Source: Wolfiporia cocos (lineage: Eukaryota > Basidiomycota > Agaricomycetes > Polyporales > Phaeolaceae). From it: a DNA stretch of 64,000 nt. This document shows positions 56,171 to 64,000 of the stretch, piece by piece (within the stretch, counting starts at the first letter, position 1; each line of letters opens with the position of its first letter). Made by a program: the position numbers and the translations under genes. The DNA lies in the NCBI GenBank assembly GCA_029448655.1, contig JACCLO010000001.1:1488001-1552000 (forward strand), written 5' to 3'. The notes beneath the pieces were generated by a model. That model was not told the DNA's origin. It was given only the letters and a program-made list of their open reading frames with translations, and did no database searches.

Positions 56171-59100
56171 TCACAGCCAGTATGGTAACCATCCCTCCAT
56201 TGATCCACACACCCCAAAGCATCCTCTAAGGAATAAGTCAGACCATTGAAGGCATCCCAAATGCTGCAAGTGTGCATACCAATTGTTCAACAGGCCTGAA
56301 AGCACCTCGTGGTAGACAATGTTTGCTGTGCTGGTACTCTGTGAATCTGGTGGGAACAGGACTTTGATACGCTCTGCCGCTGTGCACCGTGATAGAGCAA
56401 CATAGAGCTGGCCATGAGAGAACACAGCAACACGTTGATCCAATCCCACATGCATGACCGACTGGCCCTGGGACTTGTTGATAGTCATGGCAAATGCAAG
56501 GCGGACAGGAAATTGCCGACGGGAAAGGGCAATGGGGATATCTTGTGCGGATGGCTCCAGAGTTATCCGGGGGATGTAGACCACCTTTCCAGCATGGCTT
56601 CCTCCTAATATCCGGCACTGAAGTACACGTGGACGTATTGACATCAGAATCATCCGTGTTCCATTATAGAGGCCATTGGCTGGGTCAATGTTCCGAAGAA
56701 GCATGAGGGGACAACCTGGCTTGAGAGCTAAATGAGCCAAGGGTAGGCTGGAGACCGTGATCGAGTTGAGATATTCAACAGGATAGTGCTCGCCCTCTAC
56801 GCCTACAACCTTGTCAGACCCTGTCAACACAACCTCCTCTCCTGGGAACCTGTCCAATATGAAGGCATTGAGTTCTGCCACCGCATCGTTCTTGGCACAC
56901 AGAATTGTCCGTTCGAGGAAGTATTGATCGGACTTGTTTCCTTCAGCAATTCCAGGATAAACAGCATCCACCAATCCTTGAACTGTATTGTCAGTGAGCC
57001 TCATGCTCTCTGGAAGAGAAACATTGTTCTGGGAGGACCTAGGGTCTCCTGCTCCGACATTCAGCAACCACTGTGCAAAAGCGTCACTTGCAGGTGTGCG
57101 GTCAAGCCGCATGTTCTGTGTAAGATGAAGGACCTGAATGTGCCTCCACAGATATGACCTCCTCAGGGAAGCAGATACAATCTGCTCCCTTGTGCCTCTA
57201 GGAACAACAGGTAGTGTCTGTCGGAAGTCGCCTCCAAAAAGCACAGTAATGCCACCAAATGGTATGTCCTTGTCCAGGACATCACGAAGGGTCCGGTCCA
57301 CTGCCTCTATGGCATGGCGATGCTGCATGGGTGCCTCGTCCCATATGACAATCCCTGTTTCCCGTATGAGATCAGCCAGATTGCTGTTCTTGGGGATATG
57401 GCAGGTCGAAGTCCCGTGGACCACTATGGGTATTTTGAAACGGGAGTGTGCCGTGCGTCCACCAGTTAGAAGTAATGATGCAATCCCAGAGGATGCCACA
57501 CAGAGTGCCACCTTCCTGTGCATTCGAACTGTAGAAGCAATGGCATTACATGTGAATGTCTTGCCACCACCACCTGCACTGTGGAGGAAGAATATCCTTC
57601 CTTCTTGCTGTAGGATGGATTGCAGGACCACATCGTAGGCATTTGCCTGCTCTGGATTGAAGCGCTCCCTGTCCACCTCCACCTCCACTGCAAGCTCCGC
57701 ATCGTCATAGGCAAGTTCCTCTTGAAGGATGGGATTTACGTGCAGAGGCTCCCATTGTGCCTGAGGAAGGGGCATGGGTGGAAAGTCTGTTAGCCGCCTT
57801 CCATACTTGAGCAGTATATGATTGAGAAGGAACAGTCCCAGGTCCCAGACCTGTTCATCTGTGGGATCCTCATGCCCATAAGCAACAACTCGGGGTCGTA
57901 GGTCGTCACAAATGTTATCTCTGAACTGGATCCAGAGGTTGGCAGGCTCCACAGGATGACAATGGGTGAGGAGTATGGCAAACAGATTGCGTAGCTGTGA
58001 TCCTGACTGCATGTCTGCTGCATCCTCCAAGCACAGTGCCCACTCCCCATCATCCTCCAGAAGTCCACGGGCAGAACATGCAGCCTTGAAGGTTGGGTAT
58101 GCAACTCCATTGACCTTGTAGAGGTCATCCCAGCAGGTGGCACCCTTCACCACTGTGAGCAAGAGCCGTAGGTAGAACTTTTCACCGGCTGAAGGGTGCA
58201 CAAAGGCCATCCTGCCTATTGAAAAGTCCCGTTGCCTGACCTTCCAGGCACGGGTCCTTGCATTCCACACAAAGTGCTGTGGAAAATCTTGATAAAGGTG
58301 CTGTGTTGCCCCTGGAAGCTCTCGGTTTGCCGTGAACCATTCTGTGAGCTGAGTCTTTGTTGAGGATGGACGGTCAGCAACTTCCTGTGGATCATCTCCC
58401 TCAGTAAAGAACACCATCTGCTCATCCTTGAGATGTACAGTCAGCTGATAGACAGAAGGCTTTTCCTCATGCATGGGAAATTCTGCAATGTGCCAAAATG
58501 CCTCCACAGGTCCAACATACCGTCCATCAATGTACTCCTTTACCTCATCCACCTGTCCAACCTCCAAGGTGGCACGGTCATGCCCCTTGTAGATGTACTT
58601 ATGGATGTACTTCACTGCCCTGATGGAAGTGCAAATCTCCACATTGATATGGCAGTCCAACATGGCAGTGAGGTGAGGGTTGTAGGGAACAACATGACGA
58701 TTGTCAAAGTGGTGACCCCTGGAGTTGACGTGTGAACGGCCATTGTCAGGGCGTGCGTAGGTGGGGTACCCATCCTCTCCAAACTGGGTGTCCTCACAAA
58801 ACTGCTTTGGATAACGCTTGGAGCAGGCCCTGTCCACCATGCATGGTGCATGAGGGTTATCGTCTCCACATGGCCCATGGAGCATGCATTTTGTGACCGT
58901 GTCGTAGAGCTTTGGCTGGGTCTCCTGGCAGGGAAGCTGTGCAGACACAATGTTGTCCACTTGGCCACCATCTCGGATCTTGTAGAGATCTTTGAGAAAA
59001 ATCAGAAGGTGGACATGAGGCAGCCCTCGCTTCTGAAATTCAATGGTGTAGACATCCCCAGCCAGCTCACCAAAGAAGCCATCCTTGATCAGCTTGATCA

Positions 59101-61642
59101 AGGCCTGGAGCTTCAGATGGAACACACGGGCCACAATATCAGGACGGTCCGCTGCGGTCTGTCTTTTTTGTGGCCGTCCAGGATTATCTTCGTCAGCTTC
59201 CAGCTCCAGCAATGCATCCTGTATTTCAGGCCACTTAGGGTTGGCCGTCATCGTGAGGAAGATGTCAGGTTTGCGGCAATATCGGCAAATGGCCAGGGAG
59301 TCCTGAAGCAGCTGATACATATGCCGTGCACTTCCCAGATGGGAGGAGGGCAGAATGATCCGCTGTCCCTGTTGGCCGAGGTCTGGAACATTGTCGTTAG
59401 CATCAAGGGCATCCCTTACACTATTGTAGAGGTCTGCACGGATCTGCCTTTGATTGTTCCGCACCCAGTGAAGCTTGCTGGATTCAATGGATGCCCATGC
59501 ATCCACAACGTATTGCTGAAAGAGACGTCCCCCCCGGAAGAGATAGTCAAACTCCACAACTGCATCTTCATGTCTGACAATACGGGGGTGTAGGCGGTAG
59601 GCATAGAAGCATTGTTCAGAGACTGTGGGGCTCCGCATCTGTCCTCGAGGGCCTACTCCTGATGGTATCAAGGGGTGCCATCCTTGGTCACCATGTGGAA
59701 ACAGCAGCACATAGTGCAATGGAGAATATAGCGGGTGGATATTGCTGATCCGTTCCAAGTTACCACCATGTAGCCGGAGTACTATGTCCCTATGTCTTTG
59801 AACATCTTCATCGCCACTGCCAGGAATCACCGCCGCAACCTCATCTGTGGTGGGGAGGTTATAACGCCGTCTGTCTGCAGTATGCTGCAGCATTATGTGG
59901 GCCCGCACATTGATCTGTTCTTCCGGTGGCTTTGCCTGTAGGATCTCAAAGGCACGGCGGTAGAGAGGAACAAAGGGATTGTGCTCCTCAAACATGACCT
60001 GCAGCTCGCCCATGATTCCTGGATCCAGATTGTGATTCCGCATATTGCGGGCATCCAGGGCAGCCTGAGGATCATGTATATAGAGCTGTGCGTATGATGG
60101 CTGAAGACCCTCTGGCGGGAGGAGACTTCCCATTTGGTGGTGCAGAGCACCATGTATCTTAAAGGAGTATGGGCCTGAACCATTGAGGATGGCATTATCA
60201 ACATTGACAGCGACAGACGTGAATGCAAATGCATTGTTGTACTGCCGGATCTTGTCCCGGAATGATCGAGAGTGGGGATTCACACCCATGAACAGTCGGC
60301 GTAATGCTGCAGGAGGCCGTTGTATAGGAGGCAGATCTACCTGGCCCTGAAGGCAACACACACCAAACTTGTGGCTGGTGTTAGTGGACGACTTCAAGCG
60401 CTCGCCTTTCCAGTGCAATGCATGGCAGTGTGGACATTGTACGTCCATCCTTCCGATGGAGTGACGGTCTGCTGGTTCGACATAGGGCTGCCTTCCCAAA
60501 GGGATATTTTGTGGGATTTGAGGCTCTTGGTGCTGCTGCAACTCCCTTTGGAGTCTTGCCTGTTCGATCAGCCGCATGTCATCAGCAAGTGCTGCATGCT
60601 GCTGGATCTCCCTTTGCAGCCGGGCCTGTTCAATTAGCTGCATGTCATCAGCTACTGCTGCACCCTGCTGCATATCCCTTTGGAATCTGGCCTGGTCAAT
60701 CAGCTGTATGTCATCAGCAAGTTCTGCGTGCTGCTGGATCTCCATTTGCAGTCTGGCATCTTCAATCAGCTGCACATCACCAGCAACTGCTGCACCCTGC
60801 TGGATATCCCTTTGCAGTCTGGCCTCTTCGATCAGCTGTGTGTGATTAGTAAGTGCTGTGTGCTGCTGAATATCCCTTTGCAGTCTGGCCTCTTCGATCA
60901 GCCTTGTGTCATTAGCAAGTGCTGCTTGACGTTCAACCTGGCGTTCATGCGTCTGCTGCACAATCCTTTGCTGATCCCTGACATGGCTGTCACGATTTGT
61001 TCGTTGTGCCAATAATGTCTGATAGCGACTGCCTGCAGAGGAGGAAGGTGCCAGCATGTGCGGTGTGGAAGGAATGGACAGTCCCTGATTTTGTCTGCGT
61101 GCACGCACTCTGCTAGCATGGCTTTCGTTGAAACCATGTTCAAGTTCTGCCTGCCAATCACGCCGTGGAGGTACATGCACCGAGTTTGCAGGGGGCCAAT
61201 GATATGTAGCATGTGGATCAGGCATGCGGGATGGTCCAGGTACTGGTTGATTCGACTGCAAAGGCCAACCCAGCTGAGGATGCCAGCTACGTATCCGAGA
61301 CGTGTTCCAAGGAATGTTTCGCAGATTAGAAGGACCTGCAACAGGGACATCATATGGTGGTCCAGCAATAGCCTGATTTGGTTGTTCAGGAATTGGAGGT
61401 TGTGAGGGTCCAGCCATGGGCTGCTTTTGAGGAACAAATGCACTTGCAATACCATGTTCCCCATGAGGATGGTGCAAGGCAAAGTTAGGCTGTGGAAAGG
61501 GTTGCCTCATCTGCAATCGCTGACGTCGCACAGATGGCGGTGTCATTTGCAGACGTGCTTCCCGATCCTGTGCCCTATGTTCCTCTCGGTCATGTTCTGG
61601 TGTAGAGGGAGGATCCCTACAACAGACCGTAACCTTCAGCAT
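56171..61642 (-). CDS. Helitron Rep/helicase transposase, 1823 residues
   Basis: The N-terminal 390 residues are Pro/Gln-rich and include six 22-residue repeats of the type LIEEARLQRDIQQ. A CPHCHALHW zinc-finger-like motif follows, then the Helitron-like N domain (DSLAICRYCRKPDIFLTMTA, NPKWPEI). The HUH nuclease motif is GLPHVHLL with H876 and H878, and the two-tyrosine motif KYIHKYIYKG has Y1012 and Y1016. The C-terminal PIF1-like helicase starts near residue 1340: GGGGKTFTC (Walker A, K1361), WDEAPMQ (Walker B, about 1435), LFGGDFRQTLPVV and INKSQGQS. All catalytic motifs are present and there are no stops. The enzyme nicks, transfers and unwinds single strands in rolling-circle transposition. 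The first ATG at 61642 gives a full N-terminus, though a start further in cannot be excluded. Confidence 0.95.
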   Translation of the reverse strand: MLKVTVCCRDPPSTPEHDREEHRAQDREARLQMTPPSVRRQRLQMRQPFPQPNFALHHPHGEHGIASAFVPQKQPMAGPSQPPIPEQPNQAIAGPPYDVPVAGPSNLRNIPWNTSRIRSWHPQLGWPLQSNQPVPGPSRMPDPHATYHWPPANSVHVPPRRDWQAELEHGFNESHASRVRARRQNQGLSIPSTPHMLAPSSSAGSRYQTLLAQRTNRDSHVRDQQRIVQQTHERQVERQAALANDTRLIEEARLQRDIQQHTALTNHTQLIEEARLQRDIQQGAAVAGDVQLIEDARLQMEIQQHAELADDIQLIDQARFQRDMQQGAAVADDMQLIEQARLQREIQQHAALADDMRLIEQARLQRELQQHQEPQIPQNIPLGRQPYVEPADRHSIGRMDVQCPHCHALHWKGERLKSSTNTSHKFGVCCLQGQVDLPPIQRPPAALRRLFMGVNPHSRSFRDKIRQYNNAFAFTSVAVNVDNAILNGSGPYSFKIHGALHHQMGSLLPPEGLQPSYAQLYIHDPQAALDARNMRNHNLDPGIMGELQVMFEEHNPFVPLYRRAFEILQAKPPEEQINVRAHIMLQHTADRRRYNLPTTDEVAAVIPGSGDEDVQRHRDIVLRLHGGNLERISNIHPLYSPLHYVLLFPHGDQGWHPLIPSGVGPRGQMRSPTVSEQCFYAYRLHPRIVRHEDAVVEFDYLFRGGRLFQQYVVDAWASIESSKLHWVRNNQRQIRADLYNSVRDALDANDNVPDLGQQGQRIILPSSHLGSARHMYQLLQDSLAICRYCRKPDIFLTMTANPKWPEIQDALLELEADEDNPGRPQKRQTAADRPDIVARVFHLKLQALIKLIKDGFFGELAGDVYTIEFQKRGLPHVHLLIFLKDLYKIRDGGQVDNIVSAQLPCQETQPKLYDTVTKCMLHGPCGDDNPHAPCMVDRACSKRYPKQFCEDTQFGEDGYPTYARPDNGRSHVNSRGHHFDNRHVVPYNPHLTAMLDCHINVEICTSIRAVKYIHKYIYKGHDRATLEVGQVDEVKEYIDGRYVGPVEAFWHIAEFPMHEEKPSVYQLTVHLKDEQMVFFTEGDDPQEVADRPSSTKTQLTEWFTANRELPGATQHLYQDFPQHFVWNARTRAWKVRQRDFSIGRMAFVHPSAGEKFYLRLLLTVVKGATCWDDLYKVNGVAYPTFKAACSARGLLEDDGEWALCLEDAADMQSGSQLRNLFAILLTHCHPVEPANLWIQFRDNICDDLRPRVVAYGHEDPTDEQVWDLGLFLLNHILLKYGRRLTDFPPMPLPQAQWEPLHVNPILQEELAYDDAELAVEVEVDRERFNPEQANAYDVVLQSILQQEGRIFFLHSAGGGGKTFTCNAIASTVRMHRKVALCVASSGIASLLLTGGRTAHSRFKIPIVVHGTSTCHIPKNSNLADLIRETGIVIWDEAPMQHRHAIEAVDRTLRDVLDKDIPFGGITVLFGGDFRQTLPVVPRGTREQIVSASLRRSYLWRHIQVLHLTQNMRLDRTPASDAFAQWLLNVGAGDPRSSQNNVSLPESMRLTDNTVQGLVDAVYPGIAEGNKSDQYFLERTILCAKNDAVAELNAFILDRFPGEEVVLTGSDKVVGVEGEHYPVEYLNSITVSSLPLAHLALKPGCPLMLLRNIDPANGLYNGTRMILMSIRPRVLQCRILGGSHAGKVVYIPRITLEPSAQDIPIALSRRQFPVRLAFAMTINKSQGQSVMHVGLDQRVAVFSHGQLYVALSRCTAAERIKVLFPPDSQSTSTANIVYHEVLSGLLNNWYAHLQHLGCLQWSDLFLRGCFGVCGSMEGWLPYWL
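60566..60961. repeat. Six 66-base in-frame tandem repeats within the Helitron ORF
   Basis: Units start at 60566, 60632, 60698, 60764, 60830 and 60896; the last is diverged. Each encodes 22 residues of predicted coiled coil (minus strand). Confidence 0.85.
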
Positions 61643-61713
61643 TCAGTGTGTCTGGCAGAGCATAATCCGTACATTATGAATGTATTTTTTGTGTGATGAT
61701 ATGAGAATTGTTG

Positions 61714-62092
61714 CCTCAAAGATTTGGGAAGTCTATGTGCATCGACCCATCAGTGCCAAAGTACCCACTGCCAGCATGTTATAACAACCCACAGTATGTT
61801 GTGTTGCCCAAGCAAGTGTGAGGAAGGTCGCTTATCAGCTCCTCAAAGATTGGGGAGATCTATGTGCATCAACCCATAAGTGTCAAAGAACCCACTGCCA
61901 GCATATTATAACAACCCACAATTTGTTGTGTTGTCCAAGCAAGTGTGAGGAAGGTCACTTGTCAGCTCCTCAAATATTGAGGAGATCTATGTGCATCGAC
62001 CCATTAGCCATAGAACCCAATGCCAGCATGTTATAACAACCCACAATGTGTTGTGTTGCCCAAGCAAGTGTGGGGGAGGTTGCTTATGAGCT
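61714..62092. repeat. Three 127-base tandem repeats upstream of the Helitron ORF
   Basis: Units begin CCTCAAAGATT or a variant at 61714, 61841 and 61968 and share TATAACAACCCAC. They occupy the leader between the element's 5' end and the start codon, so they may be promoter or regulatory repeats. Confidence 0.85.
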
Positions 62093-62429
62093 CACAGATA
62101 AGCAATGACTGTGTAGGGGCTTTCAACAGCTTATTACAGATGGTAATATGTCTGTTATTGCACCAATGTAGTGTGTCAATGTCTCTTGTCCCACTCCCCC
62201 ACAGGGTAGGCAGGGGGCATTGTTTGTCACTGTTGTGACAGGGAAAGCCTAACACCTCCATCCACCCGTGTCCACCTACTCGAGTTTTGGTGGGGCCCCC
62301 CTATACGTTTTTGGCACCGATTTTTTTATTTCATAGATGTACTCTAATACCCATGTAGATTACAGCGGTAGCGAAATTATTGCAACGCGCGGTCAGGAAG
62401 ACGCGCAAAACGCGAATTGCGTAGGTTTT

Positions 62430-62649
62430 CGTCAAATGCGGCGCGCGCGTCGGGCGTGGGAATCCACCGGCCAACTCCGCGGGTGGCAGGCGCCCTATCT
62501 AATGGGAGGAGGATCAACGACGCGCATGGACGCCACGCGGCAAACGTGGCGTCCATGTGCGCAAAACGCGAGCGACACGCTAGCTGCACGCTAGCGACAC
62601 GCTAGCGACACGTGAGCGCCTACGGCGCGAGCTCCCATTATATTATGGA
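62430..62649. repeat. Helitron 5'-terminal block, autonomous element
   Basis: This matches 55346-55606 with a few substitutions and deletions. The 13-base stem CATGGACGCCACG is at 62525-62537 with its complement at 62545-62557. Confidence 0.85.
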
Positions 62650-62826
62650 TACAGTGCTACACGACGATGGCCAGCGGATATGTCTCCTATACGACTTTTA
62701 TTCAGCCGCATTTGTGCAGCTGCTGGAAGGACAACTGACCTACATGGCGGAAGGAACTAGTTTAATGAAGTTTTGAGACCCAGGAAATCCGCCACCTTTG
62801 TTGATACTCCAATACGCAGGCTATCG

Positions 62827-63736
62827 CTACAACACTCCACCACCAGTGCCTCGATCGAAGAAGACGGAATCGGTGTCTGTCAAGCGATAGTGCACCGCCG
62901 CACTTCGCGGAATCAGAGCGAAGGGGATATCAACTGCACACGGACCAGCATGCAATGCCACCTCGAATCAACTTAAGTGAGCACATTGACACTGACATGT
63001 ATATGTCCACGCTACCTGTCCGCTAACAGCCCCACTCCTCCCGCTTGCCAATGGCATCACGTCCATGTGGTATGTGCATAGTTGCAGAAGGTGTCTGAGC
63101 AAATCATCGGGGTCCCCAGGCGTCACAACATGATGTCGGACAATGAGAGGTGCGTTGGTCTGTCTCAGGGGGTAAGAGATGAATCCTGGTCACTGTGATA
63201 GAAACACAAGGCGCACCTTGCGGCACAGCGCAGAGAGTGCACGCGCAAAGCGGGTTAACTCTACCAGCGGAATCCCGATCCACTCGAGGGTAGCAATATC
63301 GTCCAGAATTACTAGCCACCGAGATAGTCCATATCCCGAGTGTCCGGAAATTGTAGACCGCAGCCTTTCCAATACATTCTTAAGATTTGGAAGTCCGGAC
63401 TGGGAGAGTGCATCAGAAGCAGATGTAACGCTAACGAACACCAGGGACTCCGATTCCAGACTTTGCGCAAGGTTAACATTCTTCACGAGCGACCGGCGGA
63501 CGTCTCCTCAGTTCAGGCGGATTCTGAGCTCAGGATGTGTGACCGACCGATCTTCCAGCGACTGCTTTCCACCTTGTGAAATCCTCGGACACGGACAGAA
63601 TCGCACATCGCGCATCTTTGCCGCTCTTCAGATGAGTCGCGAGATACCGGTGGAGAAGAAAATCTGCAGGAGACGCGAGTTCATTTGTGATAAGCAGAAC
63701 CTTTCCGGGAATAGGAAGTGCAGCGGGAGGAAACAT
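62827..63736 (-). CDS. ELP6: Elongator complex subunit 6
   Basis: Four exons (63736-63548, 63480-63217, 63159-63016, 62961-62827) give 243 residues, in phase; the first donor (GTCGGT) is weak. The protein matches Elp6, a RecA-fold subunit of the Elp4-5-6 ring that helps Elongator modify wobble uridines in tRNA. Marks are VLLITNELASPADFLLHRYL near the N-terminus, LSVSEDFTRWKAVAGRSN across intron 1, then WLVILDDIATLEWIGI, LTRFARALSALCRK, IVRHHVVTPGDPDDL, QLCTYHMDVMPLASGRSGAV and the end VHYRLTDTDSVFFDRGTGGG. As in other Elp6 proteins, no Walker A motif is present. The length is close to the fungal norm. The autonomous Helitron lies 177 bases beyond its 3' end. Confidence 0.93.
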
Positions 63737-64000
63737 AGTGGTACGAATTTATTGCAACAAGGCTTGCAGCTTACATAAACCGATCGGAGGGAACCGAAGA
63801 ATCGTCTTGGTCAGAGGCTCTTACATAATACCACAAAGCACGCACAAACAAGCACCTACTGCCGCCCTCATTAATCAGTACGTATGGAAGATGGCATGCC
63901 CTTTCGATCTGTGCTACATCACAGGCTGTGATCGCCAGTGTGTGCCAATCACACGTTAAATTTCATCAACTTTTGCTGCTTTGAAGCATGCTAGTTGCTC
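63737..64000. other. Upstream flank of ELP6
   Basis: No supported gene is seen. It presumably holds the ELP6 promoter. Confidence 0.4.

Larger units (their letters stand above)
55607..62649 (-). mobile_element. Autonomous Helitron, 7043 bases, intact Rep/helicase
   Basis: On the minus strand it starts TCCATAATATAATGGGAGC at 62649, preceded by A, and ends CTAG at 55607. A 3' hairpin identical to that of the neighbour lies at 55620-55636. From 5' to 3' it holds the terminal block with the 13-base hairpin, a 127-base triplicate (61714-62092), one uninterrupted 1823-codon ORF, and about 560 bases of AT-rich DNA before the terminus. The base after CTAG is the first T of the next Helitron, so the element inserted exactly at that element's 5' end. 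Nothing in it is broken, so it may be active. Confidence 0.92.

Overview
The window reads as nuclear DNA of a filamentous basidiomycete, most likely an Agaricomycete. Genes are broken by many short introns (mostly 45-100 bases, GT-AG). Several families are ones I associate with mushroom-forming fungi (DUF6533-type membrane proteins, DUF6593-type proteins, a basidiomycete Zn2Cys6 factor), and the mobile elements (Tad-like LINE, Helitron) are of fungal type. All exon models were built by hand from reading frames and splice signals. No database search was run.

Layout. 1-1.5 kb: 3' part of COG3 (+). 2.8-12.1 kb: a membrane-protein and repeat region with a decayed DUF6533-type gene (-), 30-base tandem arrays, a hAT-like MITE with a perfect 8-base target duplication, a CACTA-like element, and a 12-exon DUF6533-type gene (+). 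12.6-13.5 kb: a gene of the MMTAG2 (C1orf35) family. 13.5-16.7 and 17.5-21.4 kb: GC-rich DNA in which I find no gene, flanking a DUF6593-type gene. 21.4-24.7 kb: a nine-exon Zn2Cys6 transcription factor (-). 24.7-31.6 kb: no gene recognised. 31.6-32.7 kb: a conserved-looking gene of unknown function. 34.3-40.0 kb: a full two-ORF non-LTR retrotransposon with 25-A tail and target duplication. 41.0-42.3 kb: an F-box/LRR-like gene body. 43.1-43.2 kb: an intron-containing tRNA-Ser(CGA). 43.3-47.5 kb: a multi-span membrane protein (+), a 2-oxoglutarate/Fe(II) oxygenase with one GC-AG intron (-), and a second DUF6593-type gene (-). 50.1-51.9 kb: a PWWP-domain chromatin protein (+). 52.4-54.0 kb: a Sec2-type Rab exchange factor (-). 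54.4-62.6 kb: two Helitrons joined end to end in the same orientation, one short and non-autonomous, one autonomous with an intact 1823-residue Rep/helicase ORF. 62.8-63.7 kb: ELP6 (-).

The host genes are ordinary housekeeping and regulatory genes: Golgi tethering, secretory Rab activation, Elongator, chromatin reading and transcription control. They do not form an operon or an obvious cluster. The most informative biology is the mobile DNA. Four element types have readable boundaries, and two (LINE and Helitron) have apparently intact coding capacity, which suggests recent activity.
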